NCBI RefSeq assembly: GCF_000696185.1
Contig: NZ_KK853997.1
Span: 6,546,856-6,602,455, forward strand
Source of the DNA: Kitasatospora cheerisanensis KCTC 2395
GTDB lineage: Bacteria; Actinomycetota; Actinomycetes; Streptomycetales; Streptomycetaceae
DNA: 55,600 nucleotides
Reading direction: 5' to 3'
The notes under the pieces are model-generated. The model searched no databases. It was given only the letters and a program-made list of their open reading frames with translations, and had not been told where the DNA came from. Below, piece after piece: positions 25,809-33,668 of this stretch (its first letter is position 1; every line of letters starts with the position of its first letter). The position numbers were made by a program, and so were the translations under genes.

Positions 25809-26714
25809 ATGCGAGATTTCGGGGCGGGACTGCGGTTCCTGTTCAACGGGCAACGGTGGGTGGCGCGGCACGGGCGCTGGTGGGGCTTCGGACTGATTCC
25901 GGCGCTGATCACCCTGGTCGGGTACGTGGCCGCGATGGCGGTGCTGATCGTCTATGCGGGTGATCTGGCGTCCTGGGCGACGCCGTTCGCGGACGACTGG
26001 GCGGAGCCGTGGCGTGACATCGTCCGGGTGACGGTCGGCGCGGCGGCTGTCGGCATGGGCGGGCTGCTGGCCATGCTGACGTTCACGGCGGTCACGCTGC
26101 TGATCGGCGAGCCGTTCTACGAGTCGCTCTCGGCGAAGGTCGAGGAGACCGAGGGCGGCGGCCCGCAGGGTCCCGACCTGCCGTTGTGGCGCGAGCTCTG
26201 GATCGCGGCGAAGGACAGCCTCGCGGTGCTGCTGCGCGCCGCCGGTTTCGGCATCGTGCTGTTCCTGTGCGGGTTCATCCCGGTGGTGGGGCAGACCGTG
26301 GTGCCGGTGGTCGGCGTGTGCGTCTCGGGCTTCTTCCTGACCGTCGAACTGACGGGTACGCCGCTGCAGAAGCGCGGTCTGGCGCAGAAGGAACGGCTGC
26401 GCCTGCTGCGTTCGCGCACGGGCCTGGCGGTCGGTTTCGGCGCCGGTCTGGTGCTGCTGTTCCTGATCCCGGTGCTGACGGTGCTCGCGATGCCCGGCGC
26501 GGTGGCCGGCGCGACCCTGCTGGCCCGGGAGATCGCCCCGCACGAGGAGCCCGCCGAGGAGCCGTCCGACGACGACCGGTCCCCCGTGGACGGGCAGGAC
26601 GGCCAGGACGGCCAGAACGGTCCGGGAAGCCCGTACCCGTACCCGTACCAGCAGCCGTCCGCCAACCCCTACCAGCAGCCGCACCCCGGCGAGGCCGGGC
26701 AGGGGTGGCAGTAG
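25809..26714 (+). CDS. EI24 (CysZ-like) domain membrane protein
   Basis: A 301-residue protein. MRDFGAGLRFLFNGQRWVAR starts the EI24 domain; about four to six hydrophobic segments follow, with LLIGEPFYESLSAKVEE, the conserved amphipathic region of this family, then LVLLFLIPVLTVLAMPGAVA and GATLLAREIA. The C-terminal 60 residues are a soluble acidic and Pro/Gln/Tyr-rich tail (PYPYPYQQPSANPYQQPHPG). E. coli CysZ moves sulfate, but the actinobacterial members are uncharacterised and no sulfur gene adjoins it. Monocistronic. Confidence 0.82.
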   Translation: MRDFGAGLRFLFNGQRWVARHGRWWGFGLIPALITLVGYVAAMAVLIVYAGDLASWATPFADDWAEPWRDIVRVTVGAAAVGMGGLLAMLTFTAVTLLIGEPFYESLSAKVEETEGGGPQGPDLPLWRELWIAAKDSLAVLLRAAGFGIVLFLCGFIPVVGQTVVPVVGVCVSGFFLTVELTGTPLQKRGLAQKERLRLLRSRTGLAVGFGAGLVLLFLIPVLTVLAMPGAVAGATLLAREIAPHEEPAEEPSDDDRSPVDGQDGQDGQNGPGSPYPYPYQQPSANPYQQPHPGEAGQGWQ

Positions 26715-26750
26715 GCCGGATTCGAACCCCTTACCGAACGCGACGGGGAT

Positions 26751-26780
26751 TTGACGTAGCGTCACCGACTGCGCGATAAC
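26751..26780 (+). promoter_or_regulatory. Promoter for a leaderless P450 transcript, with palindrome
   Basis: TTGACG (26751-26756) and GATAAC (26775-26780) are spaced by 18 bp and put the start point at about 26787, the A of the P450 ATG. The -35 overlaps the perfect palindrome TGACGTAGCGTCA (26752-26764), a plausible repressor site. Confidence 0.5.
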
Positions 26781-26786
26781 GTCCCC

Positions 26787-28019
26787 ATGTCCGTATCCGT
26801 GGATGCCGCTCCGCGCGGCATTGACCTCGGCGACCCGGCGTTCTGGCGGCTCCCCGAGAAGTTGCGTGTCGACGCGTTCGCCCGCCTGCGGGAGCGCCCG
26901 GGGCCGGTCGCGTTCACCGACCGGGCGACGGGGCGGCGCTGCTGGGCGCTGGTCAGGCACGCCGACGTGATGACGGCCAGCCGGTCCCCCGAGGTGTACA
27001 TCTCGGGGCCCGGCGTGACCTCGCCGGAGCCGGCCCGCTGGGTGCGGACCGTGTTCGGCGACTCGATGGTCAACCTGGACGACCCGCAGCACGCCGACCT
27101 GCGCCGGGTGGTCGGCCGGGCGTTCACGCCCCGCCTGCTGGCCCAGGTCGAGCAGGACATCGCCCGCACCGCGTCGCGCCTGGTGGACCGGCTGGAGCAG
27201 GAGCGTCCGACCGACTTCGTGGCCGCCGTCGCGGGGGAGCTCCCGTACCAGGTGATCTGCTCGATGATGGGCATCCCGGAGGCGCAGCGCCGCGCCATCC
27301 TGGCCCGGATCAACCGGGCCTCCGCCTCGGCGGGCATGTCCCGGCGCGGCCTGCGGGTGCCCGGCCGGGGTCTGCACGCGCTGGCCGCGATGCACCTGAC
27401 GGTGGCCGCGCTCGGCCGCGAGCGCCGCCGCCGCCCGACCGGCGACCTGATCTCCGCACTGGTCACCGCCGACGTGGACGGTCGCCGGCTGGGCTCGCGC
27501 GAGCTCGGCGCGTTCTTCTCGCTGCTGCTGGTCGCCGGCGTGGAGACCACCCGCAACGCGCTCGCGCACGGCCTGCACCTGCTGACCGCCCACCCCGACC
27601 AGCGCGAGCTGCTGCTCGGCGACCTGGACGCGCACCTGCCCGGCGCGGTGGAGGAGATCGTCCGGTACTCCACCCCGATCGTGCAGTTCCGCCGCACCGT
27701 GGCGGTGGACCACAAGCTGTCCGGGATCCGGCTGGCCGCCGGCGACAAGGTGGTGCTGTTCTACGGCTCCGCCAACCGCGACGAGGCGGTGTTCGACCGG
27801 GCGGACGCCTTCGACATCACCCGCTCGCCCAATCCGCACCTCGGCTTCGGCGGCGGCGGCCCGCACTTCTGCCTCGGCGCCCACCTGGCCCGCCAGGAGA
27901 TGCGCACCCTGCTGCGCGAGCTGCTGACCCGCCTGCCCGGGATCCGCTCGACCGGGGAGCCCGAGCTCGTCCCGTCCTCCTTCGACCACCGGGTCCGCAC
28001 CCTGCGCTTCACGTTCTGA
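26787..28019 (+). CDS. Cytochrome P450 (CYP124/125/142-like)
   Basis: A 410-residue P450. I-helix LLLVAGVETTRNALAHGLHL, ExxR in AVEEIVRYSTPIVQFRRTV, and heme loop PHLGFGGGGPHFCLGAHLAR are intact. The sequence around IDLGDPAFWRLPEKLRVDAF, LPYQVICSMMGIPEAQR, and the ending PELVPSSFDHRVRTLRFTF is characteristic of the branch that includes mycobacterial CYP124, CYP125 and CYP142, terminal hydroxylases of methyl-branched lipids and sterol side chains. The physiological substrate here is not determined. The transcript is probably leaderless. A strong terminator follows, so it is a single-gene unit. Confidence 0.9.
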   Translation: MSVSVDAAPRGIDLGDPAFWRLPEKLRVDAFARLRERPGPVAFTDRATGRRCWALVRHADVMTASRSPEVYISGPGVTSPEPARWVRTVFGDSMVNLDDPQHADLRRVVGRAFTPRLLAQVEQDIARTASRLVDRLEQERPTDFVAAVAGELPYQVICSMMGIPEAQRRAILARINRASASAGMSRRGLRVPGRGLHALAAMHLTVAALGRERRRRPTGDLISALVTADVDGRRLGSRELGAFFSLLLVAGVETTRNALAHGLHLLTAHPDQRELLLGDLDAHLPGAVEEIVRYSTPIVQFRRTVAVDHKLSGIRLAAGDKVVLFYGSANRDEAVFDRADAFDITRSPNPHLGFGGGGPHFCLGAHLARQEMRTLLRELLTRLPGIRSTGEPELVPSSFDHRVRTLRFTF

Positions 28020-28039
28020 GCCGGGCCGCGGGCACGGCG

Positions 28040-28073
28040 GAGGGGCGGCCACCGCGATCGGTGGCCGCCCCTC
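28040..28073 (+). terminator. Terminator after P450
   Basis: Perfect 14-bp arms GAGGGGCGGCCACC and GGTGGCCGCCCCTC around a GCGATC loop, between the P450 stop and the convergent gene ending at 28095. Confidence 0.8.
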
Positions 28074-28094
28074 GCGGCGTGCTGACGCCGCAGG

Positions 28095-28352
28095 TCAGGA
28101 CGGGTGGGCGCCCACCGCGTCGCGGACCTCCGCACCGAGCACGCTGTTCGCCCGGGCACAGTTCGCGCAGCAGAAGAACCGGCCCGCGACCTCCACGCCG
28201 TGGCCGACGATCCGCACCGTGCACTGCTCGCAGCGCGGTGCCAGCTTCTCCATCGCGCACTCGAAACTGTCGAAGACGTAGGTGTCGCCGGTGATCGTCT
28301 TGATCTCGAAGGACAGCCAGTAGTCGTTCTGGCACACCACGCAGACCGCCAT
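28095..28352 (-). CDS. Small Cys-rich metal-binding-like protein
   Basis: An 85-residue protein beginning MAVCVVCQNDYWLSFEIKT. Four Cys clusters (CVVC, FECAMEK, RCEQC, FFCCANC) suggest two zinc sites in a ribbon-like fold. I recognise it as a conserved small actinobacterial protein but no function is assigned to my knowledge. Start ATG 28352 is preceded by GAGAGGAG. The stop codon forms one arm of CTGAC...GTCAG at 28084-28098. Confidence 0.7.
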   Translation of the reverse strand: MAVCVVCQNDYWLSFEIKTITGDTYVFDSFECAMEKLAPRCEQCTVRIVGHGVEVAGRFFCCANCARANSVLGAEVRDAVGAHPS

Positions 28353-28497
28353 GTCGGGCTCCTCTCGCCGTACGGGTCCACCGCCGAGTCTTGGCCCGCG
28401 CCGCACGGGCGGCAATCGGCGGCGGTCCGAACGGCTCCCGTCCGGGCATACCGTCCGATAATGGTCAGCAGGGCCCGGGTCAGCCGAGGAGGCCGAG

Positions 28498-28824
28498 ATG
28501 ATCATTCGAATCTGGGAGGCGCACGTCTCCCCGCTCCGGGTCGAGGAGTTCTGCGCCCGGCTCGCCTCGACCGTCATGCCCGGCTTCGACGAGTGGGACG
28601 GCTTCCTCGGCGGCGAGCTGCTCCGCGCCGTCTCCGACGACGACCACCGGGTCCAGATGATCACCCGCTGGCGCGACGAGGACGCCCTGCGCGCCTACGC
28701 CGGCCCGATGTGGCGGATCCGCCCGGTCTGGTCCGAAGGCGAACTCCACGACCTCGAACACCCGCCCACCGTCGGCCACTTCGAGTCGCTGCGGCGGATC
28801 GGAGCGGTCTCCGCCGACGGCTGA
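28498..28824 (+). CDS. Antibiotic biosynthesis monooxygenase (ABM)-like protein
   Basis: A 108-residue protein with the dimeric alpha/beta-barrel pattern of the ABM/Dabb group: MIIRIWEAHVSPLRVEEFCA, STVMPGFDEWDGFLGGELLR, VQMITRWRDEDALRAYAG and a C-terminal helix. Such small proteins are heme-free monooxygenases or ligand-binding proteins; no active-site residue can be assigned confidently. GAGGAGG precedes the ATG. It is convergent with the Lrp gene (11 bp between stops). Confidence 0.7.
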   Translation: MIIRIWEAHVSPLRVEEFCARLASTVMPGFDEWDGFLGGELLRAVSDDDHRVQMITRWRDEDALRAYAGPMWRIRPVWSEGELHDLEHPPTVGHFESLRRIGAVSADG

Positions 28825-28835
28825 CCGGCAGCGGC

Positions 28836-29333
28836 TCAGGCCCGCTCGGCCGGCCTGCCCCGTTCGAGCGGCAGGCCGCGGTCGACCGGGATGCCGCGAT
28901 CGGCCTTCACCTGCTTCATCGTCAGATGCGAATGCACCTGCGCGATGCCCGGCAGGCCGGACAGCACATCGGTGACGAACCGCTCGTACGCCGACAGGTC
29001 CGCGACCGCGATCCGCAGCAGGTAGTCCGGGTCGCCGAACAGCCGGTGCGCCTCGACCACCTCGGGCAGCTCCGCGACCCGGCGCTCGAACTCGGCGACC
29101 GTCGAGCGGTCCTCGTGCCGCATCACCACCGTCACGAACGGCTGGAAGCCGCGGTCGACCGCCACCGGATCGAGCTGCGCGCGGTAGCCGCGGATCACGC
29201 CCTGCTGCTCCAGGTGCCGGACCCGGCGCAGGCACGGGGACGGCGTCAGCCCCACCCGGTCGGCGAGTTCGGCGTTGGTCAGCCGGCCGTCCTGCTGGAG
29301 CTCGTGGAGGATTCTGCGATCGAGGCGGTCCAT
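28836..29333 (-). CDS. Lrp/AsnC-family regulator
   Basis: A 165-residue regulator. MDRLDRRILHELQQDGRLTN, AELADRVGLTPSPCLRRVRH and LEQQGVIRGYRAQLDP form the HTH; the rest is the ligand-binding ferredoxin-like domain, with HRLFGDPDYLLRIAVADLSA at the effector interface. Amino acids are the usual effectors. It is divergent from a LysE-type exporter (118 bp between starts), the standard LysG/Lrp-LysE style pairing for relief of amino-acid overload. Confidence 0.88.
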   Translation of the reverse strand: MDRLDRRILHELQQDGRLTNAELADRVGLTPSPCLRRVRHLEQQGVIRGYRAQLDPVAVDRGFQPFVTVVMRHEDRSTVAEFERRVAELPEVVEAHRLFGDPDYLLRIAVADLSAYERFVTDVLSGLPGIAQVHSHLTMKQVKADRGIPVDRGLPLERGRPAERA

Positions 29334-29451
29334 GGCGCAACATTCTGCCTCACGGGTGGCCTGACCAGCGAAAACGGGACATCGGCTGCCAGCGCCCGAA
29401 CGATAGCGTCCGGACGTCGCCCCCACCCCCCGACGCGAAACCGAAGGTGCC

Positions 29452-30081
29452 ATGGACCCGCACGCCCTGCTGCTCTTCCTCGGCGTGGACCTGCTGCTGG
29501 TCTGCACCCCCGGGCCGGACTGGCTCTACATCGCCGCCCGCGGCCTCGGCCAGGGCCGCACCGCCGCGCTCACCGCCGTCGCCGGCGTGTGCGCCGGCTA
29601 CGCCGTGCACACCGTGCTCTCCGCCGCCGGCCTCGCCGCCGCGCTCCGGGCGCTGCCCGGCCTGCTCCCCGTGTTGCGGCTGGCCGGCGCGGCCTACCTG
29701 GCCTTCCTCGCCGTCGGCATGCTGCTGAGCCTGCGCCGGGGCGGCGCCACCGGGGCGCTCGCCGCCGCCCGGCCCCAGCCCGCCGCCGTGGTGCTGCGCC
29801 AGTCGCTGCTCACCGCTCTGCTCAACCCGAAGGGCCTGCTGCTCTACCTGTCGCTCGTCCCGCAGTTCGTCGCCCCCGAGGCCGCGCTCCCGGTCGGGGC
29901 CCAGGTCGCCGCCCTCGGTGCCGTCAACGTGCTGTCCTGCGCCGCCGTCTACACCGCCGTGGCCCTGACCAGCGCCCGGTTCGCCACCCGCTTCGGCGGC
30001 ACCCCCACCGCGGCCCGCCGGCTCTCGGCCGTCTCCGCGGTACTGCTCCTCGCGGTGGCCGGGGTGACCGCCGCCGCCTGA
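29452..30081 (+). CDS. LysE/RhtB-family amino acid exporter
   Basis: A 209-residue, five- to six-helix exporter. LLVCTPGPDWLYIAARGLGQ carries the family's TPGPD-type motif, followed by AGVCAGYAVHTVLSAAGLAA, LAGAAYLAFLAVGMLLSLRR and TALLNPKGLLLYLSLVPQFV, the NPK motif of helix 4. Exports amino acids or homoserine-lactone-like molecules across the cytoplasmic membrane. Regulated in all likelihood by the divergent Lrp protein. Its stop codon opens a palindrome that also contains the stop of the convergent PucR gene. Confidence 0.88.
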   Translation: MDPHALLLFLGVDLLLVCTPGPDWLYIAARGLGQGRTAALTAVAGVCAGYAVHTVLSAAGLAAALRALPGLLPVLRLAGAAYLAFLAVGMLLSLRRGGATGALAAARPQPAAVVLRQSLLTALLNPKGLLLYLSLVPQFVAPEAALPVGAQVAALGAVNVLSCAAVYTAVALTSARFATRFGGTPTAARRLSAVSAVLLLAVAGVTAAA

Positions 30082-30091
30082 CGCTCCGTCA
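30079..30091. terminator. Palindrome holding both stops of convergent LysE and PucR genes
   Basis: TGACGCTCCGTCA has perfect 5-bp arms; bases 30079-30081 are the LysE stop and 30089-30091 the reverse-strand stop of the PucR gene. Too short to be a strong terminator alone. Confidence 0.45.
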
Positions 30092-31345
30092 GCCCGGGTT
30101 GCCCGGCGGCGCGTCGTGGGCGGCGAGGGCGGCGCGGAGGGTGAGGAGATCGGGGCCGCGGGTGGGGTGCAGGCCGGTGAGGGCGGCGGTGCGGCGGAGG
30201 CGGTAGTCGACGGTGTTGGGGTGCACCAGCAGGTGGGTCGCGGTGCGCCGCCGGTCGAGGTCGTGGGTGAGGAACGCCCGCAGGGTGTCGAGGAGTTCGG
30301 GCCGGTCGGCGAGCGGGGCGAGGAGCGCGGCGAGGGCGTCGCGGGCCGGTCCCGGCCGGCTGAGCTGGTACTCGAGGAGCACGTCGGAGAGCAGGTGCAG
30401 GCCGGGGCCGCGGCCGGCCGCGGTGGCGACCTGCCGGATCTCGGCGGCCAGCCGGACGGCGGCGGCGACCTCGGCCGGCGGGGCCGCCACCGCGGCGGCG
30501 ACCAGGGGTGCGCCGCAGGCGCGGGTGAGCCGGTCGACGAGCGCGGTCAGGCCGTCCCGGTCGAGGGCCTCGGCGGGGGCGGCGGTGTCGTCGGGCAGCA
30601 GGGCGGCCCCGCCGTCGGTGGTGAGGGCGGTGAGCGGCGCGCAGTGGCGCTCCAGCTCGGCGCGCAGGCGGCGGAGCTTGCGGCGGGCGGCGACGGTGTG
30701 GTTGACGCCGGGGCGGGTCTCGTCGGGGTGCGGGCCGATGGCGAGCGAGAGCACCAGGTAGCGGGCGGGGAGCCGGACACCGGCCCGGTCGGCGGCGGTG
30801 CGCGGGTCGCCGCCTTCGAGCAGGCGGGAGAGCAGGGCCTGCCGGGAGACGTGTTCGTCGCCGAGCGCGGCCTGCCGTTCCTGGACATAGCCGGCCGCGA
30901 CCGCGCAGCTGACCACCCGCAGCCAGCCGAGCAGCCGGTCCTGCGCGGTGGCGAGGTCGGCGAGGTCGGCGGGTCCGGCCTCGGCGAGCAGGCGGGCGGC
31001 GCACAGTTGGGCGCCGAGGTGGTAGGCGCCGACCACCGATTCCAGCGGGACGCCTTCGTCCGCCCGCCGGGCGGAGGACTCGCGGATGCGGGCGAGTTCG
31101 TCCTCGCCGGGCAGCTGCCCGGTGCGCAGGACCTCGACGAAGGCCCGAATGCCGCGCTCGATCTGACGGATCGTCTCGCCGCGGAGCTGCTCGGGCGGGA
31201 GGGCGTGGTAGGCGGGGAGGCGCTCCAGCAGGCGGGTCATCACGTCGGCGGCGAGCGCGGGGGCGAGGGCGAGCAGGCGCAGGTGGGCGGGGGTGCCCCC
31301 GAACCGCGGTTCGGGGGTGGCGAGTCCGGCGTTGGGTGCGGTCAC
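30089..31345 (-). CDS. PucR/CdaR-type transcriptional regulator
   Basis: A 418-residue regulator. The N-terminal half is helical (LERLPAYHALPPEQLRGETI, ADEGVPLESVVGAYHLGAQL), the middle has a GGDEF-like/CdaR region (ARYLVLSLAIGPHPDETRPG), and the C-terminus is the PucR-type HTH: LLDTLRAFLTHDLDRRRTAT, HLLVHPNTVDYRLRRTAAL. Members respond to metabolites such as fatty acids, amino acids or purines. It is divergent from a secreted lipase gene with 164 bp between, a pairing seen elsewhere in streptomycetes, and probably regulates it. Confidence 0.85.
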   Translation of the reverse strand: MTAPNAGLATPEPRFGGTPAHLRLLALAPALAADVMTRLLERLPAYHALPPEQLRGETIRQIERGIRAFVEVLRTGQLPGEDELARIRESSARRADEGVPLESVVGAYHLGAQLCAARLLAEAGPADLADLATAQDRLLGWLRVVSCAVAAGYVQERQAALGDEHVSRQALLSRLLEGGDPRTAADRAGVRLPARYLVLSLAIGPHPDETRPGVNHTVAARRKLRRLRAELERHCAPLTALTTDGGAALLPDDTAAPAEALDRDGLTALVDRLTRACGAPLVAAAVAAPPAEVAAAVRLAAEIRQVATAAGRGPGLHLLSDVLLEYQLSRPGPARDALAALLAPLADRPELLDTLRAFLTHDLDRRRTATHLLVHPNTVDYRLRRTAALTGLHPTRGPDLLTLRAALAAHDAPPGNPG

Positions 31346-31419
31346 AATCCACCTCGCGAATCTCTGTGCCGCGGCCCGGCGACGTGGCGGGTCGACGCGT
31401 CCATGATGGTTTCCCGGAG

Positions 31420-31439
31420 GTTACCTACCCGTAGGTAAC
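31420..31439. promoter_or_regulatory. Perfect 20-bp palindrome upstream of secreted lipase
   Basis: GTTACCTACCCGTAGGTAAC has 9-bp perfect arms around CC. It lies 70 bp before the lipase start and 74 bp before the divergent PucR start. The form is typical of a TetR-family operator, but no TetR gene is near; either a distant TetR protein or the PucR protein binds here. Confidence 0.7.
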
Positions 31440-31509
31440 TCGCGCGATCCCCCCACCGAACCCCCCTCAGGTCGCGCACCCCCACCCCCAGTTCAGAAAC
31501 GGGAGAGCC

Positions 31510-32838
31510 ATGTACCGAGCCGTCGCCCGGACGATCGCCACCGCCCTCGCCGCCGCCGCCCTCGCCACCGCGGCCCCTGCCGTCGGCGCCTCCGCCGCCA
31601 CCGCCCAGGCCGACGCGTTCTACACCTACGACGGCAGTGCCCCGCTGTCCTCGTTCGCGCCCGGCACCGTGCTGAAGACCCGCACCCTCTCGTACCACCT
31701 GCTGGGCGTGCCCACCCCGGTGCAGGCCGTGCAGCTGCTGTTCCGCACCACCGACGCGCAGGGCCGCCCGTCCGCCGGGGTGACCACGGTGGTGCGGGGG
31801 CTGGGCAGCGACGGGTCGCGGGCGGTGTCGTACCAGTCGTTCTACGACTCGCTGAACCCCGCCGACAGCCCGTCCCGGGCGATCGCCGGCGGCCTCACCC
31901 TGGGCGGGGCGATCGCCAACGCGGAGGCGCTGTTCGTGGTGCCGTTCGTGCTCCAGGGCTACGACGTGGTGATCCCCGACACCGAGGGCCAGCGCGCCGA
32001 CTTCGCCGCCGGACCGGAGTACGGCACCACCACGCTGGACTCGATCCGCGCGGTGTCCGCGTCCCCGGCGACCGGCCTGAACGCGGACACCCGGTTCGGC
32101 CTGCTCGGCTACTCCGGCGGCGCGATCGCCACCAACTGGGCCGCCGCGCTGGCCCCCGGCTACGCGCCGGACGTCAACCGGCGGCTGGTCGGCTTCGCCG
32201 AGGGCGGCCTGCTGGTCGACCCGGCGCACAACCTCAAGTACGTGGACGGCGGGGTGGTCTGGCCCGGCGTCATCCCGATGGCGGTGATCGGCGTCGCCCG
32301 CGCCTACGACCTCGACCTGACGCCCTACCTGAGCGACTACGGCAAGCAGGTGTACGCGAAGATGCAGGACGCCTCGATCGTCAACGCGCTCGGCCAGTAC
32401 CCCGGGCTGACCTGGAAGAAGCTCGCGAAGCCGGAGTACTCCGACCCGAACTCGATCCCCGCGTTCCTGGCCGCCGTCAACAAGGTCAACCTCGGCTCGG
32501 CCGCGACGCCCACCGTCCCCGGCTACCTCGCGCAGGGCAACGCGGGCGTCCTGGAGGGCACCTTCAGCAACCTGCCCGGCATCGGCACCGGCGACGGCGT
32601 GATGGTGGCCGGCGACGTCCGCGCGCTGGCCCGGCAGTACTGCGCCACCGGCAACAGCCGGATCGCGTACCAGCAGTACGACCTGCTCAGCCACCTCGGC
32701 ACCGCCGTCCCGTGGGCGCCCACCGCGGTCGCCTACCTGAACGACCGGTTCGCCGGGAAGAGCGCCCCCAGCGACTGCGGCCGGATCCCGGCCGGCAACT
32801 CGCTGGCCCCCGAACAGCCCGTTCCCGCCGGGAGGTGA
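31510..32838 (+). CDS. Secreted lipase of the LIP (triacylglycerol lipase) family
   Basis: A 442-residue exported protein. Residues 1-30 are a Sec signal peptide (MYRAVARTIATALAAAALAT ... GASAATA). The mature enzyme shows the LIP-family pattern: FYTYDGSAPLSSFAPGTVLK, VVPFVLQGYDVVIPDTEGQR, the nucleophile elbow FGLLGYSGGAIATNWAAALA, and the late YDLLSHLGTAVPWAPTAVAY containing the likely catalytic His. It hydrolyses extracellular acylglycerols or esters. Preceded by GGGAGAGCC. Regulation is likely through the 20-bp palindrome and the divergent PucR protein. Confidence 0.87.
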   Translation: MYRAVARTIATALAAAALATAAPAVGASAATAQADAFYTYDGSAPLSSFAPGTVLKTRTLSYHLLGVPTPVQAVQLLFRTTDAQGRPSAGVTTVVRGLGSDGSRAVSYQSFYDSLNPADSPSRAIAGGLTLGGAIANAEALFVVPFVLQGYDVVIPDTEGQRADFAAGPEYGTTTLDSIRAVSASPATGLNADTRFGLLGYSGGAIATNWAAALAPGYAPDVNRRLVGFAEGGLLVDPAHNLKYVDGGVVWPGVIPMAVIGVARAYDLDLTPYLSDYGKQVYAKMQDASIVNALGQYPGLTWKKLAKPEYSDPNSIPAFLAAVNKVNLGSAATPTVPGYLAQGNAGVLEGTFSNLPGIGTGDGVMVAGDVRALARQYCATGNSRIAYQQYDLLSHLGTAVPWAPTAVAYLNDRFAGKSAPSDCGRIPAGNSLAPEQPVPAGR

Positions 32839-32842
32839 CACC

Positions 32843-32878
32843 GCGAAGGGGCCCGCCCTCCCGGGCGGGCCCCTTCGC
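32843..32878 (+). terminator. Strong terminator after lipase gene
   Basis: Perfect 16-bp arms GCGAAGGGGCCCGCCC and GGGCGGGCCCCTTCGC around the TCCC loop, five bases after the lipase stop; also serves the convergent HdeD gene. Confidence 0.88.
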
Positions 32879-32893
32879 TGCGGTGACGGGCCG

Positions 32894-33493
32894 TCAGAGC
32901 TCGCGCGGGAACTGCTTCGCGCCGCTGCGGATCTGCAGCGCCGCGACGATCTCGGCCACGCCGATCACCAGCAGGCCGCAGCCCGCCAGGATCGCCAGCG
33001 CGGTGATCGAGTGCGCCGGCCACACCATCAGCACGATGCCGGCCAGCAGGTTCAGCGTGCCGATGAAGCCCTGCCAGCCGCGGGCCGGCATCAGCGGATC
33101 GGAAGCCACCGCCGCGAGTTGGGTGATGCCGCGGAACAGCCAGCCGATGCCGATCCACAGCGCCAGCAGCAGGATCGACTGCGCCGCCGAGCGGAAGCAC
33201 AGCAGCCCCAGCAGCACGCAGATCGCGCCGCTGACGAACGCCAGCACCCGCAGCGCCGTCGAGGCGTGCGTCCCGAACGCCGCGACCAGCTGCACCACGC
33301 CGATCACCAGCAGGTACAGGCCGAACAGGACGCCCACCACCCACAGCGTCTGCTTCGGCCACACCAGGACCACCACTCCCAGCGCCAACGAGATCAGACC
33401 CCCCGTCAGCACCGCCTGCCAGGCCAGCCGCGCCAGTTGCTGGAACGGCCCGGCCAGGCCGGGACGGTCCTCGGTCCGATAAGGGTCTGCCAT
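32894..33493 (-). CDS. HdeD-family (DUF308) membrane protein
   Basis: A 199-residue protein with six hydrophobic helices arranged as DUF308 repeats: LISLALGVVVLVWPKQTLWV, FGLYLLVIGVVQLVAAF, GWQGFIGTLNLLAGIVLMVW, ALAILAGCGLLVIGVAEIVA. E. coli HdeD is linked to acid resistance; in actinobacteria the role is unknown. ATG 33493 has GGAGGAG upstream. The stop is the right arm of TGACGGGCCGTCA (32884-32896). Confidence 0.82.
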   Translation of the reverse strand: MADPYRTEDRPGLAGPFQQLARLAWQAVLTGGLISLALGVVVLVWPKQTLWVVGVLFGLYLLVIGVVQLVAAFGTHASTALRVLAFVSGAICVLLGLLCFRSAAQSILLLALWIGIGWLFRGITQLAAVASDPLMPARGWQGFIGTLNLLAGIVLMVWPAHSITALAILAGCGLLVIGVAEIVAALQIRSGAKQFPREL

Positions 33494-33668
33494 GGCTCCT
33501 CCGGGATTGCCGCTGCGGGACACGATCACCTCCCACCCTCGACGCCCGTCCCGCCCGCGGGCACCACGGACTCCGCCGAACGGACGAACCGGAGCGTCCC
33601 GTTCGCACCCGGATCCGATACCGTCCGTTCACCCGGGCGTCCTGACGGGCCGTCTACCATCTGACGCT

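Noticed and set aside
26716..26740. tRNA T-arm-like GGATTCGAACCCC
   Set aside because: No acceptor stem, D arm or anticodon arm can be drawn around it on either strand.
22943..28019. A single secondary-metabolite cluster built on the two P450 genes
   Set aside because: The P450s are in different transcription units separated by MFS and EI24 genes, with no core biosynthetic enzyme in the window.
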